Below are positions 8,284-15,507 of a stretch of DNA of 27,628 nt, in pieces. The position numbers and the translations under genes are program-made. The notes under the pieces were generated by a model. The model did no database searches. It saw only the letters and a program-made list of their open reading frames with translations, and had not been told where the DNA came from. Source of the stretch: an uncultured Atopobium sp. (GTDB taxonomy: Bacteria > Actinomycetota > Coriobacteriia > Coriobacteriales > Atopobiaceae). Within the stretch, counting starts at the first letter, position 1. Each line of letters begins with the position of its first letter. The stretch covers positions 1 through 27,628 of the forward strand of contig CAMPCT010000005.1 in the NCBI GenBank assembly GCA_946647055.1, in the 5' to 3' direction.

Positions 8284-9537
8284 ATGAGTGACGACATGCC
8301 CAAGGTATCGGTCATCATCCCGGTGTATGGCACCGAGGGTTACGTGGGCGAGACGATCGAGTGCCTGCTGGGGCAGACCCTGCAAGACATCGAGGTCATC
8401 TGCGTGGAGGACTGCTCGCCGGACGGCAGCGGTGCCGTCATCGACGCCTATGCCTCCCGTGACCCGCGCGTGGTGGCCGTCCATCTGCCCGAGAACCACG
8501 GCCAGGGCTACGCGCGCAACGTCGGGCTGGACATTGCCCGGGGTGAGTACGTGTACTTCCTCGACTCCGACGACGTCTGCGAGCCGCAGACCCTCTCCGT
8601 CTGCACCCGCCTGGCCGACGAGGATCAGCTCGATGGCGTGTTCTTCGACATGAGCGCGTTCTCCTCCGATCACGAGCTCATGCGCGAGTACGGCACATCC
8701 CATCCTACGGAGGGCGTCTATCCGGAGGGCGTCGCCACGGGTGCCGAGCTCTTCGATGCCCTCGTGATGCAGAAGGAGTGGGCCTGCTTTCCGCAGCGGC
8801 AGCTGTGGAGGCGCTCCTTCCTGATGACCGAGGGCATCCGCTTCCCGGACGCCTCGTCCCACGAGGACGAGCTCTTCTCACATGTCGCGTTCCTCTCGGC
8901 CCGCCGCATGCGCTACGTACGCGAGCAGCTCTTCGCGCACCGCTGGCGTGCGGGCTCGGTCATGACGTCGCCTCCCACCCCCAAGCGCTTCTACAGCTAC
9001 TTCAGGGCCTACATGGGCATGGTCGAGTTCGACCGCGCCCATGGCATCACCCTGCGCTCTGCCGAGATCAACGCCGCCCGCATCTACGACTACCTCTGCG
9101 GCTTCCTCTCCCTCTTGGGCGAGGACGCCCTGCGCCCCTGGTTCCACGAGCATGACGAGCGCCTGCTCTTCGAGTTCTTCGTCGAGAGTCGGAAGGTCGA
9201 TGTCGCCAACTACCTGACGAGCATGATCGAGGGAATCGTCGCCACGGCCCGCGAGGCCAAGAGGGTCTTCGTCTATGGGGCGGGGTCCATCGGCAAGCGC
9301 GTCATGACAGCCCTCGAGATGGCCGAAGTCCCCTTTGAGGGCGTGCTCGTCAGCTCCCTCCAGGATAACCCCGACACCGTGATGGGCCGTAGGGTCATCA
9401 CGCTCTCGGAAGCGGGCGAACCCCGCGAGGGCGACCTCGTCATCGTCTCCGTCTCCATGAGGTTCAAGGAGGAGATCGAGGGGCTGCTCGACGCCGCTGG
9501 TTGGCAGCATGTCTACTACAAGGATGAGGAGTCATGA
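8284..9537 (+). CDS. GT2 glycosyltransferase with C-terminal Rossmann-like module
   Basis: Residues 1-230 of this 417-residue protein form a GT-A, family 2 glycosyltransferase: KVSVIIPVYG at the N-terminus, VEDCSPDGS near 41 for the nucleotide, and YFLDSDD near 90 holding the DxD metal-binding acids. A helical linker follows, then a C-terminal module from about residue 325 (VFVYGAGSIGKRV, GRRVI, VIVSVSMRF). This module matches those in neighbouring proteins. The ATG at 8284 lies after AGGGGG, 36 bases downstream of the previous stop, one of the few gaps in the operon. The next gene starts within its stop (ATGA) and is a clear paralogue. The sugar transferred is not predictable. No membrane segment is seen, so it probably acts at the inner face of the membrane on a lipid-linked acceptor. 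Confidence 0.87.
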   Translation: MSDDMPKVSVIIPVYGTEGYVGETIECLLGQTLQDIEVICVEDCSPDGSGAVIDAYASRDPRVVAVHLPENHGQGYARNVGLDIARGEYVYFLDSDDVCEPQTLSVCTRLADEDQLDGVFFDMSAFSSDHELMREYGTSHPTEGVYPEGVATGAELFDALVMQKEWACFPQRQLWRRSFLMTEGIRFPDASSHEDELFSHVAFLSARRMRYVREQLFAHRWRAGSVMTSPPTPKRFYSYFRAYMGMVEFDRAHGITLRSAEINAARIYDYLCGFLSLLGEDALRPWFHEHDERLLFEFFVESRKVDVANYLTSMIEGIVATAREAKRVFVYGAGSIGKRVMTALEMAEVPFEGVLVSSLQDNPDTVMGRRVITLSEAGEPREGDLVIVSVSMRFKEEIEGLLDAAGWQHVYYKDEES

Positions 9538-10775
9538 TGCACAGGGTATCCGTCATCATTCCCGTCTATGGGGTCGAGCGCTGGCTCGATGCCTGTCTCG
9601 AGAGCGTCTGCGTCCCGGCGCTTGCCGACGCGGAGGTCATCTGCATCGACGACTGCTCGCCTGACGCCTGCCCCGCCATGCTGGACGCGTGGGCCAGGCG
9701 CGACCCGCGCATCCGCGTGCTGCACCTTCCCGAGAATCACGGGCAGGGCTACGCGCGCAACCGCGGCCTCGAGCTTGCGACGGGAGACTACGTCTACTTC
9801 CTCGATTCCGACGACATGGTCGATGCCGACGTCCTCGTCGAGCTTGTCGACATCGCGCGACGCGATGGCCTCGACGGGCTCTTCTTCGACTCCCGCGTGG
9901 TCTTTGACAGCGACAAGCTCGCCCAGGAGAACGCCTTCTACGAGGAGTGCCATACCGGGAGCTACCCCGACGCCGTCACGGACGGCCTCTCCCTCTTCCG
10001 CTCGTTCATGCGCCAGCATGACTGGACCTGCTACGTGCAGCGGCAGCTGTGGCGGCGGGAGTACCTGGTCGGGAACGGCCTCTGGTTCCCCGACGCGTCC
10101 TCGCACGAGGACGAGGCCTTCGCCTTCGAGGCCATCGCGCTCGCACCGCGCGTCCGCTACGTGCCGTCGCGCGCCTTCCTGAGGCGCTACCGCGAGGGCT
10201 CCGTCATGACCACGCCCCCCTCGGCACGCGGATTCTACAGCTACTTCGTGGGACTCTGCCATATGGTCCGCTTCGCGCGCGACCACGGCATAGACGTCCC
10301 CGAGTTGGACGTCCTGCTCGCGCGCATCCGCCGCTCCGTCGTCCACCACAGGAAGGTCCTGCTTGCGCGGGGCGTCGATCTGGAGGGCCTGTTCCCCACC
10401 GACGAGGGGCTCATGCTCTATCGCCTCCTCGACGAGGAGATCAGGATGGAGGCGACCCCCATCGAGCTGAGCGACGGCCTGCTGGCGCGTGCCCTCTCGA
10501 CGCCGCACCTCTACGTCTATGGGACGGGCGTGGTCGCCCGCGACGTCTTCCGACTGCTCGCCGACCGTGGCGCCATCGTCGAGGGCTTCCTCGTCACCAG
10601 CGCCAAGGACAACCCGCCCGCCTTCATGGGCAGGCCCGTCACGGAGCTCTCCTGTGCCAGGCGTCCAGATGACGGTGGGGAGCTCGTGATCGTCGCGGTG
10701 ACGGACCGCTTCCGCGGCGAGATCGATGCGGGTCTCGATGCCGCTGGCTGGAATCACGCGGGTTTCAAGGACTGA
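9534..10775 (+). CDS. GT2 glycosyltransferase, tandem paralogue, with C-terminal Rossmann-like module
   Basis: This 413-residue protein is collinear with the preceding gene product. Both share SVIIPVYG, an acidic DDCSPD segment, LPENHGQGYARN, YVYFLDSDD, RQLWRR, FPDASSHEDE and GSVMT.PP, and both end in the same Rossmann-like module (here YVYGTGVVARDVF from about residue 327, MGRPV, VIVAVTDRF). It is therefore a GT2 transferase that arose by tandem duplication, with divergence in the acceptor half suggesting a different linkage. The start is ATG 9534 or 9537 (adjacent Met codons), overlapping the previous stop and preceded by AGGAG. Its TGA stop shares one base with the next ATG, so translation is probably coupled across the three genes. 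Confidence 0.87.
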   Translation: MMHRVSVIIPVYGVERWLDACLESVCVPALADAEVICIDDCSPDACPAMLDAWARRDPRIRVLHLPENHGQGYARNRGLELATGDYVYFLDSDDMVDADVLVELVDIARRDGLDGLFFDSRVVFDSDKLAQENAFYEECHTGSYPDAVTDGLSLFRSFMRQHDWTCYVQRQLWRREYLVGNGLWFPDASSHEDEAFAFEAIALAPRVRYVPSRAFLRRYREGSVMTTPPSARGFYSYFVGLCHMVRFARDHGIDVPELDVLLARIRRSVVHHRKVLLARGVDLEGLFPTDEGLMLYRLLDEEIRMEATPIELSDGLLARALSTPHLYVYGTGVVARDVFRLLADRGAIVEGFLVTSAKDNPPAFMGRPVTELSCARRPDDGGELVIVAVTDRFRGEIDAGLDAAGWNHAGFKD

Positions 10776-12127
10776 TGGACATGGGAAAGACAGGGACAGC
10801 CGAGATGACCGACGGGCGGACGTGCCTTGGGATCTGGGGATACGGGGGATATGGCAAGCGCATCATCGCGGCGGTTCGCGGTGCGTGGGCGGGCCACTAT
10901 CGAGTCGGGGCGGTGTTCGACTCCGCGCTCGTGGGCCAGCCATGCGACGTCGCCGATGGCGTGGTCCACGATCCCGCAGAGGCGGCGGAGCTGCACCATC
11001 GTGGCATGTACGACGCGATGGTGATTGCTGCCACCAGGCGAGAGGACATGGAGGACGTGCGGACGAGGCTCGTGGCGAGCGACATCCCCATCACGCGCCT
11101 TGGCTCGCCGCATGACCTGTGCCCTGCGAGCGAGTTTCCCTGCTGCGTCGAGACCATCCATGGCTTTGGTACCGAAGGTTACGAGTACTCCGTCCTCGAG
11201 GGCATCTATGGGATCACCAGCCGCAACAGGGCACAGCTCTTCTGCTACCTCTTCGACGGGAGTGGCCGTGTCGTGGACGACAACTGGTTCCTGACCGACC
11301 CGGACTGGTACGCCGAGGTGCTCAACTACCCGCAGCCACTCGACGTCGAGCCCAAGGGCTTCGAGTGCCTGCGGGGAGACTGGTGCCTTGCCACCCGCAT
11401 GAGCGGGCACAACTTCTGCCACTTCATCTACCAGTCCCTTGACCAGGTCTTCCTTATGGAGCAGGCGGGCTATCGGGGCAAGTACCTCATGCCGCGCTCG
11501 TCGTTCGTCCCCCAGCTCCTGGGACTCCTCGGCGTCGACATGGGGCGAGTCGTCTGGCACGAGGACCTCGAGATGGGCAAGGTCTATCGATTCGAGCGCA
11601 TGCACGTCCTGAAGGCGCGGGACGAGCGGACCGGGGAATACGACTTCCCTGCCACGGCCCCGGTCCTTGCGCAGATGGCCGAGACCATCGCCGCTCGGGT
11701 TCCCCAGGATTGCGTCGCCGGTCCCAAGCGCCTGTATGTGCGTCGTGTCGGGAACCGCCGCCTCCTTGGCGCCGACGACCTCATCGCCCGCTATGGCTTC
11801 GAGGAGATGATCCCCGAGGAGCATGGCGTTGCCGAGCAGATCGCCCTCTTCCGCTCGGCGGACGTCATCCTGAGCCCCCATGGCGCCAACAGCGCCAACG
11901 CGATCTACATGCGGCCGGGCACGTCGTTCATCGAGACGTTTGGGGAGGGCTGGGTCTTCCCGTGGTGCAAGGACGTGCTTCTCCACAAGGGGGTCCACTA
12001 CCTGCCGGTCGTCCAGAGCCCGCTGATCACGGCGATGGTGGTCGACAACGTCTCGGACTACGAGGTCGACCCCGCCATCCTCGAGATGGCGATCCGCAAC
12101 GCGATCGAGCTGGCAGGAAGCACGTAA
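10775..12127 (+). CDS. GT61-type glycosyltransferase with N-terminal Rossmann-like module
   Basis: The C-terminal 300 residues of this 450-residue protein match the GT61/DUF563 group: SGHNFCHFIYQSLDQ near 209, YVRRVGNRRLL near 321, then a YGFEEMIPEE segment, EQIALFRSADVILSPHGANSAN around 353-375 and PGTSFIETF. GT61 enzymes in eukaryotes include xylosyl- and GlcNAc-transferases, and bacterial members occur in capsule loci. A xylosyl role would fit the UDP-xylose synthase encoded downstream, but that is a guess. Residues 15-110 form another copy of the recurring Rossmann-like module (LGIWGYGGYGKRI, YDAMVIAAT). ATG 10775 shares a base with the previous stop; ATG 10781 and ATG 10805 are also possible and the module itself begins only at residue 16. 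There is no signal peptide. Confidence 0.82.
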   Translation: MDMGKTGTAEMTDGRTCLGIWGYGGYGKRIIAAVRGAWAGHYRVGAVFDSALVGQPCDVADGVVHDPAEAAELHHRGMYDAMVIAATRREDMEDVRTRLVASDIPITRLGSPHDLCPASEFPCCVETIHGFGTEGYEYSVLEGIYGITSRNRAQLFCYLFDGSGRVVDDNWFLTDPDWYAEVLNYPQPLDVEPKGFECLRGDWCLATRMSGHNFCHFIYQSLDQVFLMEQAGYRGKYLMPRSSFVPQLLGLLGVDMGRVVWHEDLEMGKVYRFERMHVLKARDERTGEYDFPATAPVLAQMAETIAARVPQDCVAGPKRLYVRRVGNRRLLGADDLIARYGFEEMIPEEHGVAEQIALFRSADVILSPHGANSANAIYMRPGTSFIETFGEGWVFPWCKDVLLHKGVHYLPVVQSPLITAMVVDNVSDYEVDPAILEMAIRNAIELAGST

Positions 12128-12147
12128 GGGAGAGGGGGTGCGCAGAC

Positions 12148-13524
12148 ATGGGTGACCAGGTCGTCGCCTCCATCGTGATTCCCGTGCACAACACCGAACC
12201 CTACCTCGCGGCATGCCTTGACAGCGTCCTTGCCCAGACGGAGCGCGACATCGAGGTCATCCTCGTCGACGATGGGTCCACCGACGGCAGCCTCGCGATC
12301 GAGCACGCCTATGCCGCGCGCGATCCCCGCATCAGGGTCATCGAGCAGGAAAACCGGCGCCAAGGCGCGGCGCGCAACCGCGGCATTGCCGCTGCCCGGG
12401 GCACCTACCTCTACCTCCTGGACTCGGATGACCTCATCGTCCCCGAGCTCGTCGAGACCTGCGTGGCCATCTGCGAGGCGGATGACCTCGACTTCATGAC
12501 GTTTGACACGGCGGGGTTTCACGAGGACCCAGAGGTCGAGCGTCCCGAGCTCTTCAAGGAGGTGACGGACCGGGCGGGTCACGTCGAGGAGGTCGTCTTC
12601 GACGGACCGGCGTTCTGGTCTCGCTACTGCAGGAAGGAGTACCTGCCCTACGTGTGCTGGCTCGAGTTCTTCCGGCGTGACTTCGTGCTGCGGGAGGGGC
12701 TCACCTTCGAGGAGGGCATCTTCTACGAGGACAACGACTGGATCCTGCGCGTCTTCCTTGCTGCGCGGCGCATGCGCTATGTCCCCCTCAAGCTGCATCG
12801 CTATCGCGACCGGCCTGGCTCCACCGCCCATTCGGGGCTCAGTTGGCCCCTTGCCGACTGCTGTCCCAGGATCCATCAGCTGCTTCTGGACCTCTATATG
12901 AAGCAGACGACCCCGGAACGCAGGTCGATGGTGTCCGATGTCGGTGGCGGCATCTGCAGGTGGTTCATCGGGATCAGGGACCTCGAGCCCGACGAGGACC
13001 ACGTGGCGCGCTTCAGCTCCCTCGCGGCAACGCTTCAAGAGGCGATAGCCGACCCGCAACTGCCCATGGACGTGCGCCAATGGCACTTGCGCGCGTACCT
13101 GAGCCTCGCTCGTGGCGTCTCCCTGTGGCCCTCCGGACCACTGTCCATCGACCGCGACCTGCTCGTCGAGGTCCTCATAGGCATGCCGTTCGCGTCGCTG
13201 GGCAACGGGACGGTCGCCGTCTATGGGACGGGCACGGTCTGCCGGCTGCTGCTCAAGGCCCTCGGCGAGCCCGGGCTTCCCGACCTGTTCCTCGAGACGG
13301 GGGAGCCTCGGGAGGAAAGCCTCATGGGCAGGCCCGTCATGTGCGTCCGCGATGCCACCGACCAGGGGATCGACGCTGTGATCATCGCCAGCACCGCCTA
13401 TGCGCAGGAGATGGAGGACGCCTGCAGGGAGCTTCTCGGCGAGGACGTCAGGATCGCGCGGGTGTCGCGGGCGGTGCTCTCCCTCAGCGATGATGGGAAG
13501 AGTCCGGGGGTGATCATACGGTGA
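12148..13524 (+). CDS. GT2 glycosyltransferase with C-terminal Rossmann-like module
   Basis: The start is placed at ATG 12148, just after a purine-rich GGGAGAGGGGG stretch. The frame is open far upstream, but that part overlaps the GT61 gene and has no homology-like character. The 458-residue product begins with a GT2 catalytic domain: VASIVIPVHNTEP at the N-terminus, VDDGSTDGS near 40, RRQGAARNRG and YLLDSDD near 89. A central region with ...FEEGIFYEDNDW resembles the acceptor side of the CpsJ/EpsJ-like group. From about residue 353 a Rossmann-like module follows (VAVYGTGTVCRLLL, MGRPV, DAVIIASTAY). It is shorter in its helices than those of the two upstream GT2 paralogues. The GTG of the next gene overlaps its stop (GTGA). 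Confidence 0.87.
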   Translation: MGDQVVASIVIPVHNTEPYLAACLDSVLAQTERDIEVILVDDGSTDGSLAIEHAYAARDPRIRVIEQENRRQGAARNRGIAAARGTYLYLLDSDDLIVPELVETCVAICEADDLDFMTFDTAGFHEDPEVERPELFKEVTDRAGHVEEVVFDGPAFWSRYCRKEYLPYVCWLEFFRRDFVLREGLTFEEGIFYEDNDWILRVFLAARRMRYVPLKLHRYRDRPGSTAHSGLSWPLADCCPRIHQLLLDLYMKQTTPERRSMVSDVGGGICRWFIGIRDLEPDEDHVARFSSLAATLQEAIADPQLPMDVRQWHLRAYLSLARGVSLWPSGPLSIDRDLLVEVLIGMPFASLGNGTVAVYGTGTVCRLLLKALGEPGLPDLFLETGEPREESLMGRPVMCVRDATDQGIDAVIIASTAYAQEMEDACRELLGEDVRIARVSRAVLSLSDDGKSPGVIIR

Positions 13525-14471
13525 CCGACCACATCGAGGTGATCTCGCGGGAGCCCGTGCGGGTTGCCGTCTGGGGCCTGGGGCGCGTCTACCAGCGCTG
13601 CATCCCCACGCTTCTCCGCATGCAGGACGAGGGTCAGGTCAGGCTCGTCGCGGCCATCGACTCCGCCCCGCAGGACGACGCCTGGCGCGACGGCATTCCT
13701 GTCATGATGCCAGATGACCTCGTCGGGAGCGACCCCGACTACCTCGTCATCATGAACGCGGCCCATGCCGCGGAGATAGCGGATCGTGCCGTTGGGCTCG
13801 GCATTCCACGCGAGCGCATCCTGGGGCACGGCATCCTTGGCGTCACGGGGCTCGACCTGCGGCGTCTTGAGGAGCTGCGCCGCCTGGTGCCCAGCATCCT
13901 GTCGAACGACCTGTGGGGCGGCCTTGCCTGCGCGACGCTTGGCATCACCGGCGCCTCGCCCCTCGTTGGGACGTCGCTTGCCGACCGCGACTATCTCAAG
14001 CTGCTGTCGGACCCGGTTCGCTACCTGTCCGTTGATGCGCCTGGGTATCGGGGGGTGCGCATCTCGTCGGGCGGGAGCGCTTATCACGCGTGCCTGCTCG
14101 AGGACGTCGAGGTCAGGCTTCCGGCCGACGTGGGGTTCGACGAGGCATGGGAGAGGTGGAGAAGCGGTTGCGTCCGCATGGACTGGGGAAACGTCTTCTT
14201 CGAGATGAGCACCTGTGACCCTGACGTCGAGCGGGAGTTCCACGAGCTTCGCGGCGGACGGCGCGGTGTCTGCCTCGTGCCCTACCAGAGTGACCTGGAG
14301 GGGACGGTGACCCTACCGCTTGGCGAGGGGCGCTCGTTCGCCCCCTGTGTCGCGCGGGCGGCGTCGGGGGGCAACCCGGTGGGAGGCGCCCTTCTCGGGC
14401 TGCTGCTGGGGTGCGACATTTCCCGTCGTGGCACGGGCGAATTGTCATGTCTTCGCGAAGACCATGGATGA
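13521..14471 (+). CDS. DUF1919-type exopolysaccharide protein with N-terminal Rossmann-like module
   Basis: This protein of 316 residues starts at GTG 13521, overlapping the previous stop by four bases. Residues 12-105 are the recurring Rossmann-like module (RVAVWGLGRVYQRC, GIPVM, DYLVIMNAAH). Residues 125-270 match the DUF1919 pattern: ILSNDLWGG near 127, SPLVGTSLADRDYLKLL near 145-161, LLEDVEVRL, then ERWRSGCVRMDWGNVFFEMS near 210-230. DUF1919 proteins occur in exopolysaccharide loci and their reaction is not established; a transferase role is commonly supposed. The fusion to a Rossmann-like module is of interest because DUF1919 proteins are often about 200 residues long. No membrane segments are seen. 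Confidence 0.78.
   Translation: MTDHIEVISREPVRVAVWGLGRVYQRCIPTLLRMQDEGQVRLVAAIDSAPQDDAWRDGIPVMMPDDLVGSDPDYLVIMNAAHAAEIADRAVGLGIPRERILGHGILGVTGLDLRRLEELRRLVPSILSNDLWGGLACATLGITGASPLVGTSLADRDYLKLLSDPVRYLSVDAPGYRGVRISSGGSAYHACLLEDVEVRLPADVGFDEAWERWRSGCVRMDWGNVFFEMSTCDPDVEREFHELRGGRRGVCLVPYQSDLEGTVTLPLGEGRSFAPCVARAASGGNPVGGALLGLLLGCDISRRGTGELSCLREDHG
14446..14466. repeat. Near-perfect palindrome at the end of the DUF1919 gene
   Basis: GTCTTCGCGAAGAC (14449-14462) is a perfect 14-base palindrome. CATG on the left can extend the pairing to CATG on the right with one bulged C. It spans the last codons before the stop at 14471 and precedes the 73-base gap before the UDP-xylose synthase gene. There is no T-tract. 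It could be a hairpin for pausing or mRNA processing, or a binding site, or chance in GC-rich DNA. Confidence 0.25.
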
Positions 14472-14544
14472 CGGCTACTATGGACAGGAGCGAATTGGGA
14501 CCTATGGCGCGCGAAGCCTCGGGACCCCTTGAAGGGAGTAGGCA

Positions 14545-15507
14545 ATGAACGACATGTCCGACCGCACGGTTCTCGTCACGGGGGGCTCCGGCTTCATCGG
14601 GTCGCACCTGTGCGAGCGGCTTCTCGAGCGGGGCGACCGCGTCATCTGCCTTGACAACATCTCGTCTGGTCGGGAGCTGAACGTCGCGCACCTCAGGGAC
14701 AACGAGCATTTCCGCTTCATTCGTGCCGACGTGTGCGACCCGTCGTCGTTCGAGGGCCTTGGCGAGGTCACGCACATCTTCAACCTCGCCTGCCCCGCGA
14801 GCCCGCCCTTCTACCAGCGCGACCCCATCCACGTGATGCACACCAACGTCGTCGGCGCCTACAACGTGCTTGAGTTCGCCCGCCATGCGGGCGCCCGCGT
14901 CCTGCAGACCTCGACCAGCGAGGTCTATGGCGACCCGCTCGAGCATCCCCAGCGCGAGACGTATCGCGGCAACGTGAACTGCGACGGCATCCGCGCCTGC
15001 TACGACGAGGGCAAGCGCGCTGCCGAGGCGACCTTCTTCGACTTCCACCGCCAGTACGGCGTGGACATCCGCATCGTGCGCATCTTCAACACCTATGGCC
15101 CGCACATGAGGCCCGACGACGGTCGCGTCGTGTCCAACTTCATCTGCCAGGCCATCAAGGGCGAGGACATCACCGTCTATGGCGACGGCATGCAGACGCG
15201 CAGCTTCTGCTACGTGGACGACCTCGTCCGCGGGCTGCTGGCGATGATGGCCAAGGACGGCTTCACGGGCCCGGTCAACCTAGGCAATCCCGAGGAGCAC
15301 ACCATGCTCGAGCTCGCCCAGGCGGTCATCGGCCTCACCGACTCCTCCTCGCGGCTCGTGCACGAGAAGCTCCCGGCGGATGACCCCACGCGCCGCAAGC
15401 CGGACATCACGCTCGCGAAGCAGATGCTGGGATGGGAGCCCACGACACCGCTGATCGACGGCCTGGCGAGGACCATCAGGTACTTCAAGGGAGTGCTCGA
15501 TGGCTGA
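14545..15507 (+). CDS. uxs: UDP-glucuronate decarboxylase (UDP-xylose synthase)
   Basis: This short-chain dehydrogenase of 320 residues converts UDP-glucuronate to UDP-xylose through a 4-keto intermediate, using bound NAD. The glycine motif GGSGFIGSH is at about residues 13-21. The UXS-specific stretches [18 protein letters not shown] (near 90) and [15 protein letters not shown] (near 123) are present, the catalytic Tyr and Lys are in YDEGK near 153, and [20 protein letters not shown] (near 180) is typical of UDP-xylose synthases. The length is normal for bacterial soluble UXS. ATG 14545 follows AGGGAG. A 73-base gap precedes it, one of the longest in the operon. Both this enzyme and the 4-epimerase at the start of the locus use UDP-GlcA, so the precursor is shared. 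The last eight bases overlap the next gene. Confidence 0.93.
   Translation: MNDMSDRTVLVTGGSGFIGSHLCERLLERGDRVICLDNISSGRELNVAHLRDNEHFRFIRADVCDPSSFEGLGEVTHIFNLACPASPPFYQRDPIHVMHTNVVGAYNVLEFARHAGARVLQTSTSEVYGDPLEHPQRETYRGNVNCDGIRACYDEGKRAAEATFFDFHRQYGVDIRIVRIFNTYGPHMRPDDGRVVSNFICQAIKGEDITVYGDGMQTRSFCYVDDLVRGLLAMMAKDGFTGPVNLGNPEEHTMLELAQAVIGLTDSSSRLVHEKLPADDPTRRKPDITLAKQMLGWEPTTPLIDGLARTIRYFKGVLDG

Noticed and set aside
11710..12147. Upstream in-frame extension of the third GT2 gene
   Set aside because: It overlaps the GT61 coding region and is Arg/Pro-rich. The GT2 fold begins right after ATG 12148, which has a purine-rich site before it.
14442..14481. TTGTCA and TACTAT as a promoter for uxs
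   Set aside because: The hexamers are separated by 28 bases, too far for a normal promoter.
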